Positions 17,926 to 26,805 of a DNA stretch of 64,000 bases are shown one piece after another. The notes under the pieces were generated by a model. The model saw only the letters and a program-made list of their open reading frames with translations. It was not told where the DNA came from and ran no database searches. A program made the position numbers and the translations under genes. Each line of letters begins with the position of its first letter. Position 1 is the first letter of the stretch. This stretch comes from Streptomyces bluensis (GTDB lineage: Bacteria > Actinomycetota > Actinomycetes > Streptomycetales > Streptomycetaceae), in assembly GCF_014650715.1 (NCBI RefSeq), contig NZ_BMVM01000013.1, positions 186,001 to 250,000 of the forward strand. Reading direction: 5' to 3'.

Positions 17926-18605
17926 AGGGGCCCACCGCGGCGCACGTCCCCCCACACGCCCACCCGCGAACGGACCCTCCCGAAGGCGCCGCCGCCCTCG
18001 TCCACGGCGAGGCCATCCCCCGTACCCGGGTGGACGCCTTCCTGAAGGCCGTCCCCGCACGCGACCGTGAGACGCGCCCCGAGGCCCTCGCCCGGGCCGA
18101 GCGGCAGCGGCGGCGCTGGGCGACGCAGGTGGTGGTCGCGGACGAGCTGGCCCGACGCGCCTGCGTCGCCCGGGGGTTGGAGGCAGCGGAGGAGGTGTCG
18201 CCGTCCCAGGTGCTCGCCGTGGCGGAGGCGGACGTCGCCGACCTGGGCAGCATCGTCGCGGCGGTGCTCGCCCACTCCCCCGCCGCACGCGCCCTGCTGG
18301 ACGGATTCGAGGAGGAGCAGGAGATCCCCGAGGCCGCGGCACGGGACTACTACGACCGCAACCGCGACCGCTTCCTCACCTCTCAGGCCCTGCGGCGGGG
18401 TGTCGACCCCTTCGACGAGCCGGCGCCGGCCGACCTGCTGCCGTACGAGCGGGCCCGTGAGGGCATCGAGCGGGAGCTGCGACGGGCGGCGGGACATCGG
18501 GCCTTTTTCGCCTGGCTCGATCAGGCTCGCATCGGCGTGGTGTACACCCCCGGGCACGAACACCCCGGCGACCCCGCGCACCCGGACCACGAGCACCGGC
18601 ACTGA
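17922..18605 (+). CDS. SurA/PpiC N-domain-like protein coupled to GH38
   Basis: The product (227 aa) starts at a GTG overlapping the GH38 stop (GTGA). It contains a segment like the chaperone part of parvulin-type foldases: LVHGEAIPRTRVDAFLKA near residue 27, long Arg/Ala/Glu helices, and ARDYYDRNRDRF, resembling the helix before the PPIase domain. No PPIase domain follows. It ends in a His-rich tail (HEHPGDPAHPDHEHRH) that could bind metal. No signal peptide is seen. I do not know its function; strict coupling to a zinc-dependent mannosidase suggests a folding or metal-loading partner, which is inference only. Confidence 0.75.
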   Translation: MKGPTAAHVPPHAHPRTDPPEGAAALVHGEAIPRTRVDAFLKAVPARDRETRPEALARAERQRRRWATQVVVADELARRACVARGLEAAEEVSPSQVLAVAEADVADLGSIVAAVLAHSPAARALLDGFEEEQEIPEAAARDYYDRNRDRFLTSQALRRGVDPFDEPAPADLLPYERAREGIERELRRAAGHRAFFAWLDQARIGVVYTPGHEHPGDPAHPDHEHRH

Positions 18606-18716
18606 CCGGGAGTTGCCCGGAGTTGGCCGCCACGCGGCCGGAACCGAAACGCAACACGGAACCCCATTGACCTCCGATGAATTCTGGTCCACCTTTTCAT
18701 CAACTGAAGCCGAAGT

Positions 18717-18747
18717 TGGTGAATTGAACCAGCAGTGACGTGAACCA
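18717..18747. promoter_or_regulatory. operator upstream of the sugar ABC transporter
   Basis: TGGTGAATTGAACCA (18717-18731) matches the GH38 site in its TGGT/ACCA ends and TTGAACCA half. A second TGAACCA half-site ends at 18747, 16 bases on. The pair lies 39-69 bases before the binding-protein start. A possible -35 TTGACC lies at 18667-18672. Confidence 0.62.
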
Positions 18748-18786
18748 GCAGCGAGTGCACGACCTGGCCGCAGGAGGGCAACGACC

Positions 18787-20163
18787 ATGCGCACAAGAAG
18801 ACTCACCGGATCCCTGACCTGTCTCGTCGTCCTGTCCTTGACGGCCGCGGGCTGCGGCCTCTCGGGCGGCGACGCCGGAGACGGGGAAGCCACCGTGGGC
18901 AACTGCACGGTCGACCAGGGCAACGTCGGCTCCGGCAAGCTCTCCGGCGACATCAAGGGCAGCATCACCTTCCAGACGACGAACTTGAAGAAAGACTTCG
19001 GGGAGTTCTTCAACGGAGTGATCCAGGACTTCGAGAAGGCCAACCCCGGCACCTCGGTCAAATGGATCGACGACCCCGGCGACGCCGCGACGTTCACCCA
19101 GCGCAACGTCGCCGACGCCCAGGCCTGCACCCTGCCCGACGTGCTCAATCTCAACTCCGAGACCGCGACCGCCCTCACCAAGCACGACTACCTGCTCAAC
19201 CTGGGCGTCAAGGACCCCTCCTCCGCCGAGCCGTTCGTCCCGGCGTTCTGGAAGTCCAGCACCATGAAGGACTCCACGGGCGCGTCCGTGCACACGGTGT
19301 TCCCCTGGTACACCGGCGGCGTCCTGCTGACGTACAACACCGACCTGCTGAAGAAGGCCGGAATCGACCCGGACAAGCCGCCGACGACCATGTTCGGGCT
19401 GTTCGCCGACTACGAGAAGATCGCCAAGTCGGCCAAGGGCGAGTACTACGCGACGATGGCCAACCCGATCTGGCGGATACCGGCCGACTGGGACCAGATG
19501 GACATCAGGACGCTGTCCGCCGACGGCAGGTCCGCCACCTTCGCCGAGGACCCGAGGACCACCGAGTGGGTCGCCTGGATGGCGAAGCTGTACCAAGGGG
19601 GCGCCATGCCGAAGGACTCGCTGTCCTCCAGCAACGACCCCTCCACGCCGTACAGCCAGGGCCAGGTCGCCTACGGTTCGACGAACCCGAGTTTCGTGCG
19701 CTTCGTGAAGCAGAACAGCCCGTCGGTCTACGCCAGGACCGGCGTCGGCCGGCAGCCCCTCGACAAGCTCGGCCACACCACCGGTGCCCCGCAGTACATC
19801 GGGGTCAGCTCGACGAGCAAGAACGCCGCCACGGCGCTCGCGTTCGCCAAGTTCCTCACCAACGCCGAGAACCAGACGGCCTGGTGCAAGAACCCGAACG
19901 TCGTGATCTTCCCGACGACCACCTCCTCCCTGGACGACCCGTTCTTCCAGAACGCGACCGGCGACGACCCCTTCTCCCAGGCGCGCAAGCTCGTCGCCGA
20001 GCAGCTCAAGACCGCCACCGCCTACCAGACCAACCTCTCCCCGGCGGTGCAGAAGGCCATCGTGTCGCAGGTGCAGCTGGCCATGCAGGGCAAGAAGAGC
20101 CCCGAGCAGGCGGTGAAGGACGCCCAGGACAAGGCGAACGACCTGCTGAAGCAGGGCAGCTGA
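18787..20163 (+). CDS. ABC sugar transporter, extracellular solute-binding lipoprotein (CUT1)
   Basis: The product (458 aa) has a lipoprotein signal: basic start, hydrophobic core, then LTAAGCGLSGG with the lipidated Cys at about 20. The mature part is a family 1 extracellular solute-binding protein, with FEKANPGTSVKWID near the start and VYARTGVGRQPLDK later. It is followed by two CUT1 permeases but no ATPase gene, as in many Streptomyces sugar systems served by the shared ATPase MsiK. AGGAGG precedes the ATG. The substrate is most likely an oligosaccharide released by the hydrolases around it. Confidence 0.92.
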   Translation: MRTRRLTGSLTCLVVLSLTAAGCGLSGGDAGDGEATVGNCTVDQGNVGSGKLSGDIKGSITFQTTNLKKDFGEFFNGVIQDFEKANPGTSVKWIDDPGDAATFTQRNVADAQACTLPDVLNLNSETATALTKHDYLLNLGVKDPSSAEPFVPAFWKSSTMKDSTGASVHTVFPWYTGGVLLTYNTDLLKKAGIDPDKPPTTMFGLFADYEKIAKSAKGEYYATMANPIWRIPADWDQMDIRTLSADGRSATFAEDPRTTEWVAWMAKLYQGGAMPKDSLSSSNDPSTPYSQGQVAYGSTNPSFVRFVKQNSPSVYARTGVGRQPLDKLGHTTGAPQYIGVSSTSKNAATALAFAKFLTNAENQTAWCKNPNVVIFPTTTSSLDDPFFQNATGDDPFSQARKLVAEQLKTATAYQTNLSPAVQKAIVSQVQLAMQGKKSPEQAVKDAQDKANDLLKQGS

Positions 20164-20165
20164 CC

Positions 20166-21185
20166 GTGGTGGCCGACACCGCGAAGCCGGTGGCCGTGCC
20201 CGGTGCGCAGGCCGCGCGCCCCGGATCGGGCACGGCCCCGTCCCGTCTACGCCGAGCGGGCCGCGCCCTCAGGCCCGGTCCCGCTCCCGGCGCCAACGGC
20301 GCGGCGCTGTACCGCCGCTGGTGGCAGCCCTGGCTGTGGACCGCCCCCGCCATCGTCTGCGCGGCGGTCTTCGGTGTGTTCCCGTTCCTCAACACGCTGG
20401 TGCTGTCGTTCACCGATGCCAAGCCGCTCGGCGGCGCCGCGGGCTTTGTCGGCTGGTCCAACTACACACGGATGCTGGACGACCCCGACTTCTGGCTGGC
20501 GACCCGCAACAGCCTGCTGTACGCGCTGATCGTGGTGCCGCTGATGGTGCTGCTGCCGCTGCTGCTCGCCGTCCTGGTGGAGAAGCAGCTGCCCGGCATC
20601 GGGTTCTTCCGGTCGGCCTTCTACACCCCGGTCCTCGCCTCCAGCGTGGTGGTGGGGCTGAGCTGGCAGTGGCTGCTCGCCGACGAGGGGCTGATCAACA
20701 CCTCGCTGGAGAAGGCCCGTCTGATCGAGGACGCCATCCCGTTCCTGTCCGACTCGTGGCTGATCCTGTTCTCCGCGATGGGCCTGACCCTGTGGAAGGG
20801 ACTCGGCTGGTACATGATCTTCTACCTGGCCGCGCTGGGGAACGTGCCCAGGGAACTGCACGAGGCGGCGGCCATGGACGGAGCCGGCGCGGCCCGGCGC
20901 TTCTGGCACATCACGGTGCCGGGCGTCCGGCAGGCCATGATGCTGGTCGGCACGCTCACCGGCATCGGCTCGCTGCGGGTGTTCACCGAGATCTACATGC
21001 TCGGCAGCCCCACCGGTGGCCCCGGCGGCGCGGACCGCACCCTGCCCTTCTACATCCGCGACGTCGGCCTCGACCCCCTCACCGGCAACGCCGGTTACGG
21101 ATCGGCGGTCAGTGTGGCCCTGTTCCTGCTGACGCTGGGGCTGACCCTGCTGGCGCAGCGCCTGACGAAGGAGGACGAGTCATGA
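20166..21185 (+). CDS. ABC sugar transporter permease 1 (MalF-like)
   Basis: The product (339 aa) has an N-terminal low-complexity stretch (~50 aa), then six membrane segments from WLWTAPAIVCAAVF onward. The permease EAA loop is seen as ELHEAAAMDGAGAARRFWHIT. It starts at tandem GTG codons (20166 or 20169) two bases after the binding-protein stop. No strong ribosome site is present, so it probably depends on coupling. It pairs with the next permease, whose ATG overlaps its stop. Confidence 0.92.
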   Translation: MVADTAKPVAVPGAQAARPGSGTAPSRLRRAGRALRPGPAPGANGAALYRRWWQPWLWTAPAIVCAAVFGVFPFLNTLVLSFTDAKPLGGAAGFVGWSNYTRMLDDPDFWLATRNSLLYALIVVPLMVLLPLLLAVLVEKQLPGIGFFRSAFYTPVLASSVVVGLSWQWLLADEGLINTSLEKARLIEDAIPFLSDSWLILFSAMGLTLWKGLGWYMIFYLAALGNVPRELHEAAAMDGAGAARRFWHITVPGVRQAMMLVGTLTGIGSLRVFTEIYMLGSPTGGPGGADRTLPFYIRDVGLDPLTGNAGYGSAVSVALFLLTLGLTLLAQRLTKEDES

Positions 21186-22102
21186 CGACGGCCGTGCCCA
21201 AGCCCCGGCGCCTGCGCCTGCGCCTGCCGCCCCGGCGCCCGATGCCCCGGCGTCTCATGCCCCGCTGGCGGGACTACGGCCGCCCCCGTGAACTCGTCCT
21301 GCGCTATCTGCTGCTGCTCTTCGTGCTCGGCATCACCGTGGGGCCGCTGCTCTGGCAGTTCCTGGCGTCGCTGAAGGGCACCGGCGAGGACGTCTTCGGG
21401 GAGAACGCCTCACTGCTGCCGCACGACCCGACCCTGCGGGCCTACCGGGAGGTCTTCGAGCAGGTGCCGGTGGCCACGTACATCTGGAACAGCCTGTTCG
21501 TGGTCGTCCTGTCGGTCACCAGCCAGCTGCTGTTCTCCACCACGGCCGGCTACATGCTCTCCAAGCCGGCGTGGAAGGGCCGCAGGGCGGTGTGGGTCCT
21601 GCTGGCCGCCTCCATGATGTTCCCCTTCGAGTCGATCATGGTGTCGCTGTTCCTGAGCATCCGTGACCTCGGCCTGGTCGACAGCCTGGTGGGCGTGTGG
21701 CTGCCCGTGTTCGTCGGTGCCATCAACGTCCTGCTGATGCGCGGTGCGTTCCTGGCGGTGCCGCGCGAGATCGAGGACTCGGCGATGATCGACGGTGCGG
21801 GCGAGTGGCAGCGGTTCAGGCACCTGTATCTGCCGTCCGCGTGGGGCGCGATCCTGGTGGTCGTCATCAACACGTTCATCGCCGCCTGGGACGACTTCCT
21901 CTGGCCGCTGATCGTGCTGCGCTCCGAGGCCAACATGACGCTGACGCTGGGTCTTTCCCGGCTGCAGAGCTCGTCGTTCGGTTACGACCAGCGGGTGGTC
22001 ATGGCCGGGTCGGTGATCTCCATCGTTCCGGTGCTGGTGCTGTTCTTCCTCACGCAGCGGTGGTTCTACAAGGGTGTCTCGGCGGGCGCCGTGAAGCTCT
22101 GA
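21182..22102 (+). CDS. ABC sugar transporter permease 2 (MalG-like)
   Basis: The product (306 aa) has an Arg/Pro-rich N-terminal tail, then six membrane segments. The EAA loop reads EIEDSAMIDGAGEWQRF, and the ending RWFYKGVSAGAVK is typical of CUT1 MalG-type permeases. ATGA overlap with permease 1, with GGAGG upstream. Its 3' end overlaps the convergent GH3 gene by 37 bases, leaving no room for a separate terminator. Confidence 0.93.
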   Translation: MTTAVPKPRRLRLRLPPRRPMPRRLMPRWRDYGRPRELVLRYLLLLFVLGITVGPLLWQFLASLKGTGEDVFGENASLLPHDPTLRAYREVFEQVPVATYIWNSLFVVVLSVTSQLLFSTTAGYMLSKPAWKGRRAVWVLLAASMMFPFESIMVSLFLSIRDLGLVDSLVGVWLPVFVGAINVLLMRGAFLAVPREIEDSAMIDGAGEWQRFRHLYLPSAWGAILVVVINTFIAAWDDFLWPLIVLRSEANMTLTLGLSRLQSSSFGYDQRVVMAGSVISIVPVLVLFFLTQRWFYKGVSAGAVKL

Positions 22103-24423
22103 CCGTCGGTCCGCAGCACGACGGGTACGGCCCTCAGCGCGGCCCGCGACGACGCGGCGACCCGGATCTCCAGGGTGCCGGGCAGCACGGCCGTCTCCAG
22201 GTCGGCGCCGACCTGGGCCAGCCGGCCGGCGCCGAGGGGGAAGGTGACCGTGCGGCGCTCCCCCGGCTCCAGGCCGACGCTGCGGAAGTCCCGCAGTTCG
22301 AGGGTGCGCGGCCACACCGGGGTCAGCAGACGGCGGATGTAGAGCTGGGCGACGGTACGGCCGCGGCGCCGCCCGGTGTTGGTGATGTCGACCTCGACGG
22401 TGTCCTCGGCGGCGTCCTCGGCGAGACGCGGCGGGCCGTACGCGAAGGCCGTGTACGTCAGCCCGTGCCCGAAGGAGTAGAGCGGCTCGGCACTCTCGTC
22501 GACGTACGACCCGTACTCGGTGTCCTTGTGGTTGTAGTGGACGGGCAGCTGGCCCACCGAGCGCGGCACGGAGACGGGGAGCCGTCCGCCGGGTTCGGCG
22601 TGCCCGAGCAGTACCTCGGCGATCGCGTCGCCGCCCCACGGGCCGGGGTACCAGGCGGTGAGCAGGGCCGCCGCCCGGTCCGCCGCCTCGGGAACGGCGT
22701 GCGGGCGGCCCTGGACCAGGACGACCACGGTGGGGGTGCCGGTGGCCGTGACGGCGTCCAGCAGCGCGTGCTGGGCCCGGCCGAGTCGTAGTCCGGCGAG
22801 GTCCATGCCCTCGCCGGAGGTCATCTCCGGGACGGGGGTGCGCGCGGCTCCGTTGGCGGCGAAGTCCGTGTCCGGGGTACGGGCGCTGCTGCCGCCCAGG
22901 ACGAGGACGGCCAGGTCGGCGGCGCTCGCCGCGGCGACGGCCTCGGGGACGCCCGAGGCGTCGTCGCCGGTGAGGGCGCAGCCGCGGGCGTGACGGATCG
23001 CGATGTCCGGCGGGGCGAGGCGGCGCAGTCCGTCGAGGACGCTGCTGCCGGTGCCGGGGCGCTGCGGGGCGGAGTAGTCGCCGAGTTGGTGGGCGGTCGT
23101 GGCGGCGTGCGGGCCGAGGACCGCGATGCGGGCGACCGTGGGCCGGACCGGCAGCACGCGGCCGTCGTCGTGGAGGAGGGTGACCGCGCCGCGCGCCAGG
23201 GCGGTGCTCAGGGCGCGCCCACGGTCGGCGGCGGGCGCGGGGACCGGCCGGTCGGCGCAGTACGGGCGGTCGAAGAGCCCGAGGCGGAACTTCAGGCGCA
23301 GCACCCGGGCGACGGCGGCGTCCAGGGCGTCCTCACCGACGAGTCCGCGCTCGACCGCCTCCTGAAGGTGGGTGAAGCCCTCGTCCCACAGGCTCAGGTC
23401 GACGCCCGCGCTCAGGGCGAGGGCTCCGGCGGACACCTTGTCACCGGTGATCCGGGCCAGCCGGTCCACGGCGAGCCCGTCGGCCATGACGATCCCCCGG
23501 AAACCCCAGCGCTCGCGGAGCAGCCCGTGCAGCAGGGCGCGGTTGCCGGAGCAGGGCATGCCGTCGACCTCGTTGTACGCGGCCATGACGGCGGCGGCGC
23601 CGGCCCGGACTCCGGCGCGGGCGGCCGGGAGGTGTATCTCGTGCAGTTCCCGGAGCCCGAGCTCCGACTCGGCGGAGTTGCGGCCACCGACCGTGGCGCC
23701 CTGCCCGGCGAAGTGCTTGAGCACGACGGGGGCCTTGTCGTCGGCGAAGAGACCGTCCCGCGTGTGACCTGTCTCCGCCCCTGTCTCCCCTTGCATGCCC
23801 CGCACCAGTGCTTCCGTGAGCCGGGCGGCCAGGTACGGGTCCTCCGCGAAGCACTCCTCGGTACGGCCCCAGCGCGGGTCGCGGGCGATGTCCAGCGCGG
23901 AGACCAGGGCCACATGGCCGCCGCGGGCGCGCAGTTCGGCGGCGGCGTGGGCGGCGGCGTGTTCGTACAGCTCGGGGTCCCAGGTCGCGCCGACGGTCAG
24001 GTTGACGGGCAGGGCGGTGCCGTCCAGGGCCATATGGCCGTGCGGGACCTCCTCGACGAACAGGGCCGGGATGCCGAGGCGGCTGGACGCCACGACGTGA
24101 CGCTGCACCAGGTCGGCGAGGGCCGCGCCGTGCGCCGCGTCCGCTCCGGTGGTGTGGTCGACGCCGGACCAGGCGTCGGCGCGGAAGAGTCCGTACAGGG
24201 CGCCGAGCCCGGCGAAGCGCTCGGTCTCGGCGTGCAGCGCCTCGGTGAGCTCGAACTCGCCGTCGGGCGTGCGGCGGTAGGCGTCCCAGCCGTACATGCG
24301 CTGGTTGAGCTGGCCGGCCTTCTCGCGCAGCGTCATGCGGGGCAGGAGGTCACGGACGCGGGTGTCGACCGGCGCCGTGGGGTCGCGGTAGAGAGGGCGG
24401 GCTTTCTGCTGGGTGCCGCCCAT
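22066..24423 (-). CDS. glycoside hydrolase family 3 (beta-glucosidase/xylosidase type)
   Basis: The product (785 aa) has a complete GH3 layout: N-terminal TIM barrel with KHFAGQGATVGGRN, nucleophile Asp in GIVMADGLAVD (D315), a C-terminal alpha/beta domain (IAVLGPHAATTAH), and a fibronectin-III-like end (VEVDITNTGRRRG). No signal peptide is visible, so it is probably cytoplasmic, acting on imported oligosaccharides. I chose the ATG at 24423, which overlaps the stop of the upstream kinase (ATGA). The frame extends farther upstream but only inside the kinase gene. Specificity (glucoside, xyloside or mannoside) is not resolvable by eye. Confidence 0.92.
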   Translation of the reverse strand: MGGTQQKARPLYRDPTAPVDTRVRDLLPRMTLREKAGQLNQRMYGWDAYRRTPDGEFELTEALHAETERFAGLGALYGLFRADAWSGVDHTTGADAAHGAALADLVQRHVVASSRLGIPALFVEEVPHGHMALDGTALPVNLTVGATWDPELYEHAAAHAAAELRARGGHVALVSALDIARDPRWGRTEECFAEDPYLAARLTEALVRGMQGETGAETGHTRDGLFADDKAPVVLKHFAGQGATVGGRNSAESELGLRELHEIHLPAARAGVRAGAAAVMAAYNEVDGMPCSGNRALLHGLLRERWGFRGIVMADGLAVDRLARITGDKVSAGALALSAGVDLSLWDEGFTHLQEAVERGLVGEDALDAAVARVLRLKFRLGLFDRPYCADRPVPAPAADRGRALSTALARGAVTLLHDDGRVLPVRPTVARIAVLGPHAATTAHQLGDYSAPQRPGTGSSVLDGLRRLAPPDIAIRHARGCALTGDDASGVPEAVAAASAADLAVLVLGGSSARTPDTDFAANGAARTPVPEMTSGEGMDLAGLRLGRAQHALLDAVTATGTPTVVVLVQGRPHAVPEAADRAAALLTAWYPGPWGGDAIAEVLLGHAEPGGRLPVSVPRSVGQLPVHYNHKDTEYGSYVDESAEPLYSFGHGLTYTAFAYGPPRLAEDAAEDTVEVDITNTGRRRGRTVAQLYIRRLLTPVWPRTLELRDFRSVGLEPGERRTVTFPLGAGRLAQVGADLETAVLPGTLEIRVAASSRAALRAVPVVLRTDGQSFTAPAETPL

Positions 24424-25478
24424 CAGCCGTGGCCCTCGTGTGCGAGCCGGGCGAGGGCCACGGCACCCGGGCAGCCGTCCGGCACCTGGTCGAGGGTCAG
24501 GCCGAGGGCCCGGAGGCGGCTGGTCAGGGGGGCGGTCAGCGGGCCTTCGGGGCCGAGCAGTCCGCCGGTGGCGACGATCCGCTCGCCGGGCCGGGGTTCC
24601 AACGCGCGGACGGTGTCGGTCAGTTGGCCGGCCGCCTCGTCGAGGATCGCCCCGGCGACGGCGTCGTCGCGCCGTGCGGCCTCGGCCACCAGGGGCGCGA
24701 GCCGGGCGAGCCGGACCGGCGGCTGCGCCATCACGGCCGGCAGCAGGTGCATGCGGAAGGCCTCGCGCTGGGCTCGGGACCATTTCCCCGAGGCGGCGCC
24801 GTCCTTTTCGTGGCGCGGGGCGTTGGTCCCGTACGGCAGGACGTCGGCCTCGTAGGGCAGAGCCTCCTCCGGCAGCCCCAGCGCACGCCCGACCGCCGCG
24901 GCCAGTGCCGTGGGCCGGCCGCGCCCGTCCGCCATGCGCAGCGCGGCCCGCACCGCGCTGCGGCCGATCCAGAAGCCGCTGCCGTCGTCGCCGAGGAGCC
25001 AGCCGTCGCCGTCCACGGTGGCGGCGCAGCGGCGTTCCGCGATCCGGGCCGCGACCGCGCCCGTGCCCGCCACGAGGGCGAGGCCGTCGGCGGGGGCGCC
25101 GGGCGCGGAGGCGAACGCGGCCTCGATGTCGCTGTGGATCCCGACCGTTTCGGTGGCGATGCCCAGTCCGCCGAGCGCGGCGGTCAGCGCGGCCAGCGCG
25201 TTGAGGCGCCCGGGCTCGTCCGGGGAGGCTCCCGTGGCGCCCGCGAAGCCGCCGGCCACGGCCACGACCCTGCCGCGCGCCCGCTCCGGCACCGCCCGGC
25301 CGACGGACTCGGCGAGCTGCTCGGTGAGCTGCGGCACGGGGACGGTCAGGGCGTTGCCGGGACCCGCGACACCCTCGCCCAGCGGGCGCCCGTCCCCGGC
25401 GGTCGCCAGGACGGCGCGGGTGCGCGTGCCGCCCGCGTCCAGACCGACCACGAGATCCTGGTTCAATTCATTGCTCAT
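24423..25478 (-). CDS. BadF/BadG/BcrA/BcrD-type ATPase, N-acetylglucosamine kinase-like
   Basis: The product (351 aa) has an ASKHA-fold kinase signature: phosphate-1 loop VVGLDAGGTRTRAVLA at the N-terminus, phosphate-2 loop ALVAGTGAVAARI, GWLLGDDGSGFWIG and an adenosine-type GG loop (ATGGLLG) near the end. GDDGSG is characteristic of the NagK-like members that phosphorylate GlcNAc. It would make GlcNAc-6-P for the SIS enzyme and a ligand for the RpiR regulator (inference). The ATG at 25478 lies only 67 bases from the divergent GH5-like gene, and an operator overlaps its first codons. Confidence 0.88.
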   Translation of the reverse strand: MSNELNQDLVVGLDAGGTRTRAVLATAGDGRPLGEGVAGPGNALTVPVPQLTEQLAESVGRAVPERARGRVVAVAGGFAGATGASPDEPGRLNALAALTAALGGLGIATETVGIHSDIEAAFASAPGAPADGLALVAGTGAVAARIAERRCAATVDGDGWLLGDDGSGFWIGRSAVRAALRMADGRGRPTALAAAVGRALGLPEEALPYEADVLPYGTNAPRHEKDGAASGKWSRAQREAFRMHLLPAVMAQPPVRLARLAPLVAEAARRDDAVAGAILDEAAGQLTDTVRALEPRPGERIVATGGLLGPEGPLTAPLTSRLRALGLTLDQVPDGCPGAVALARLAHEGHG

Positions 25479-25505
25479 CGCCGACTATGGTGGTTCATAC
25501 ATTCG
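25459..25505. promoter_or_regulatory. two operator sites at the divergent kinase/GH5 promoters
   Basis: TGGTTCAATTCATTG (25459-25473), read on the minus strand, contains the same TGAATTGAACCA as the ABC-transporter operator. It lies inside codons 2-7 of the kinase gene. TGGTTCATACATTCG (25491-25505) lies in the intergenic gap. The two starts are 32 bases apart, about three helical turns, in the same orientation. Confidence 0.62.
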
Positions 25506-25545
25506 TCGAGGACAAGACCGACGCACCGTCGGCGAGGAGGACCCC

Positions 25546-26805
25546 ATCCGTACTCCCCCCGCGCCCGCACCGTCCCCGGCACCGCCCCTGCGGTTCGGCG
25601 TCAACTACACCCCGCGCCGCGGCTGGTTCCACTCCTGGCACGACTTCGACGAGGGACACGCCCGCGAGGACCTGGCGCAGTTGGCCGCGCTGGGCCTGGA
25701 CCACGTCCGGGTGTTCCACCTCTGGCCGCTCCTGCAACCCAACCGCACGTTGATCCGCGGCGCGGCCGTCGACCAGCTGGTACGGCTCGTCGACCTGGCG
25801 GGTGAGGCGGGCCTCGACGTCCTGGTGGACGGCGTGCAGGGCCACCTGTCGAGCTTCGACTTCTACCCGGAGTGGACCCGCAGCTGGCACCACCGCAACG
25901 TGTTCACCGACCTCGACGCCATAGAGGCCCAGGCACGGCTGCTCCGGACCCTCGGCCGGGCCCTCGCCGACCGCCCCCACCTCATCGGCCTCCAGCTCGG
26001 CAACGAGCTCAACAACCTGGTCGAGCACAACCCGGTGACGCCCGGGCAGGTGGACCACTATCTGGACACCCTCCTCGCCGCCGCCCGCGACGGCCTGCGC
26101 GGCGCCGCACCCGGCCACCTGGTCACGCACTCCGCGTTCGACGCGGTCTGGTACGGCGACGACCACCCGTTCACCCCGGAGGCCTCCGCCCGCAAGGGCG
26201 ACCTGACCACCGTCCACCCCTGGGTCTTCTCCGGCGACTGCGCCCGCCGCTACGGTCCGCTCTCCCCACAGGTGCTGCACCTCGCCGAGTACGGCGTGGA
26301 GCTCGCCAAGGCGTACGCGGTGGACGTGGACCGGCCGGTCTGGGTCCAGGAGACGGGGGCGCCCGAGCCGCACATCCCCGCGGCGGACGCCCCGCAGTTC
26401 GCGCGGGCGACCGTGCTGAACGCGGCCGGGTGCGCCGGGCTGTGGGGCGTGACGTGGTGGTGCTCCCACGACGTGGACCGCTCCCTGGCCGACTACCCGG
26501 AACTGGAGTACACCCTGGGCCTGTTCGACTCCTCCGGCCGGGCCAAGCCGATCGCCGCGGCCCTCGCCGACACGATCGCCGGACTGCGCGCCGAGCCTCC
26601 TTCTCCCGAGCCCCGCGCCGCCGCCCTGGTCCTGGACTGCGCACCGGGCACGCGGTCCGTCTCCGGTCCGGGCGGCGCGTACTTCGAGACGTGGATGCGT
26701 CTGCGCGCCGAGGGCGCCCGCCCCGCCGTGGTCCTCGCCGAGCGCGCGGACGACGCCGGGTACCTCGCGACCCGGGGGATCACGGAGTTCGTGGAGTCCG
26801 GATGA
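25546..26805 (+). CDS. GH5-like (cellulase/beta-mannanase superfamily) glycoside hydrolase, apparent ATC start
   Basis: The product (about 419 aa) is a TIM-barrel clan A glycosidase: FGVNYTPRRGWFHSWHDF at the start, acid/base Glu in LQLGNELNNL and nucleophile Glu in PVWVQETGAPEPH. No signal peptide is visible. No ATG, GTG or TTG is well placed: the domain begins near 25590, and the first upstream ATG in frame is at 24910, inside the kinase gene. A strong AGGAGG (25535-25540) lies exactly 5 bases before an ATC at 25546, so translation probably starts at this rare ATC codon, or at a base-changed ATG. A TTG at 25470 is the alternative. The cluster suggests a beta-mannoside or GlcNAc-linked substrate. 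Confidence 0.8.
   Translation: MRTPPAPAPSPAPPLRFGVNYTPRRGWFHSWHDFDEGHAREDLAQLAALGLDHVRVFHLWPLLQPNRTLIRGAAVDQLVRLVDLAGEAGLDVLVDGVQGHLSSFDFYPEWTRSWHHRNVFTDLDAIEAQARLLRTLGRALADRPHLIGLQLGNELNNLVEHNPVTPGQVDHYLDTLLAAARDGLRGAAPGHLVTHSAFDAVWYGDDHPFTPEASARKGDLTTVHPWVFSGDCARRYGPLSPQVLHLAEYGVELAKAYAVDVDRPVWVQETGAPEPHIPAADAPQFARATVLNAAGCAGLWGVTWWCSHDVDRSLADYPELEYTLGLFDSSGRAKPIAAALADTIAGLRAEPPSPEPRAAALVLDCAPGTRSVSGPGGAYFETWMRLRAEGARPAVVLAERADDAGYLATRGITEFVESG

Noticed and set aside
13246..18342. 1698-aa minus-strand frame opposite GH38
   Set aside because: High-GC shadow with compositional bias; GH38 on the other strand has zinc and nucleophile motifs.
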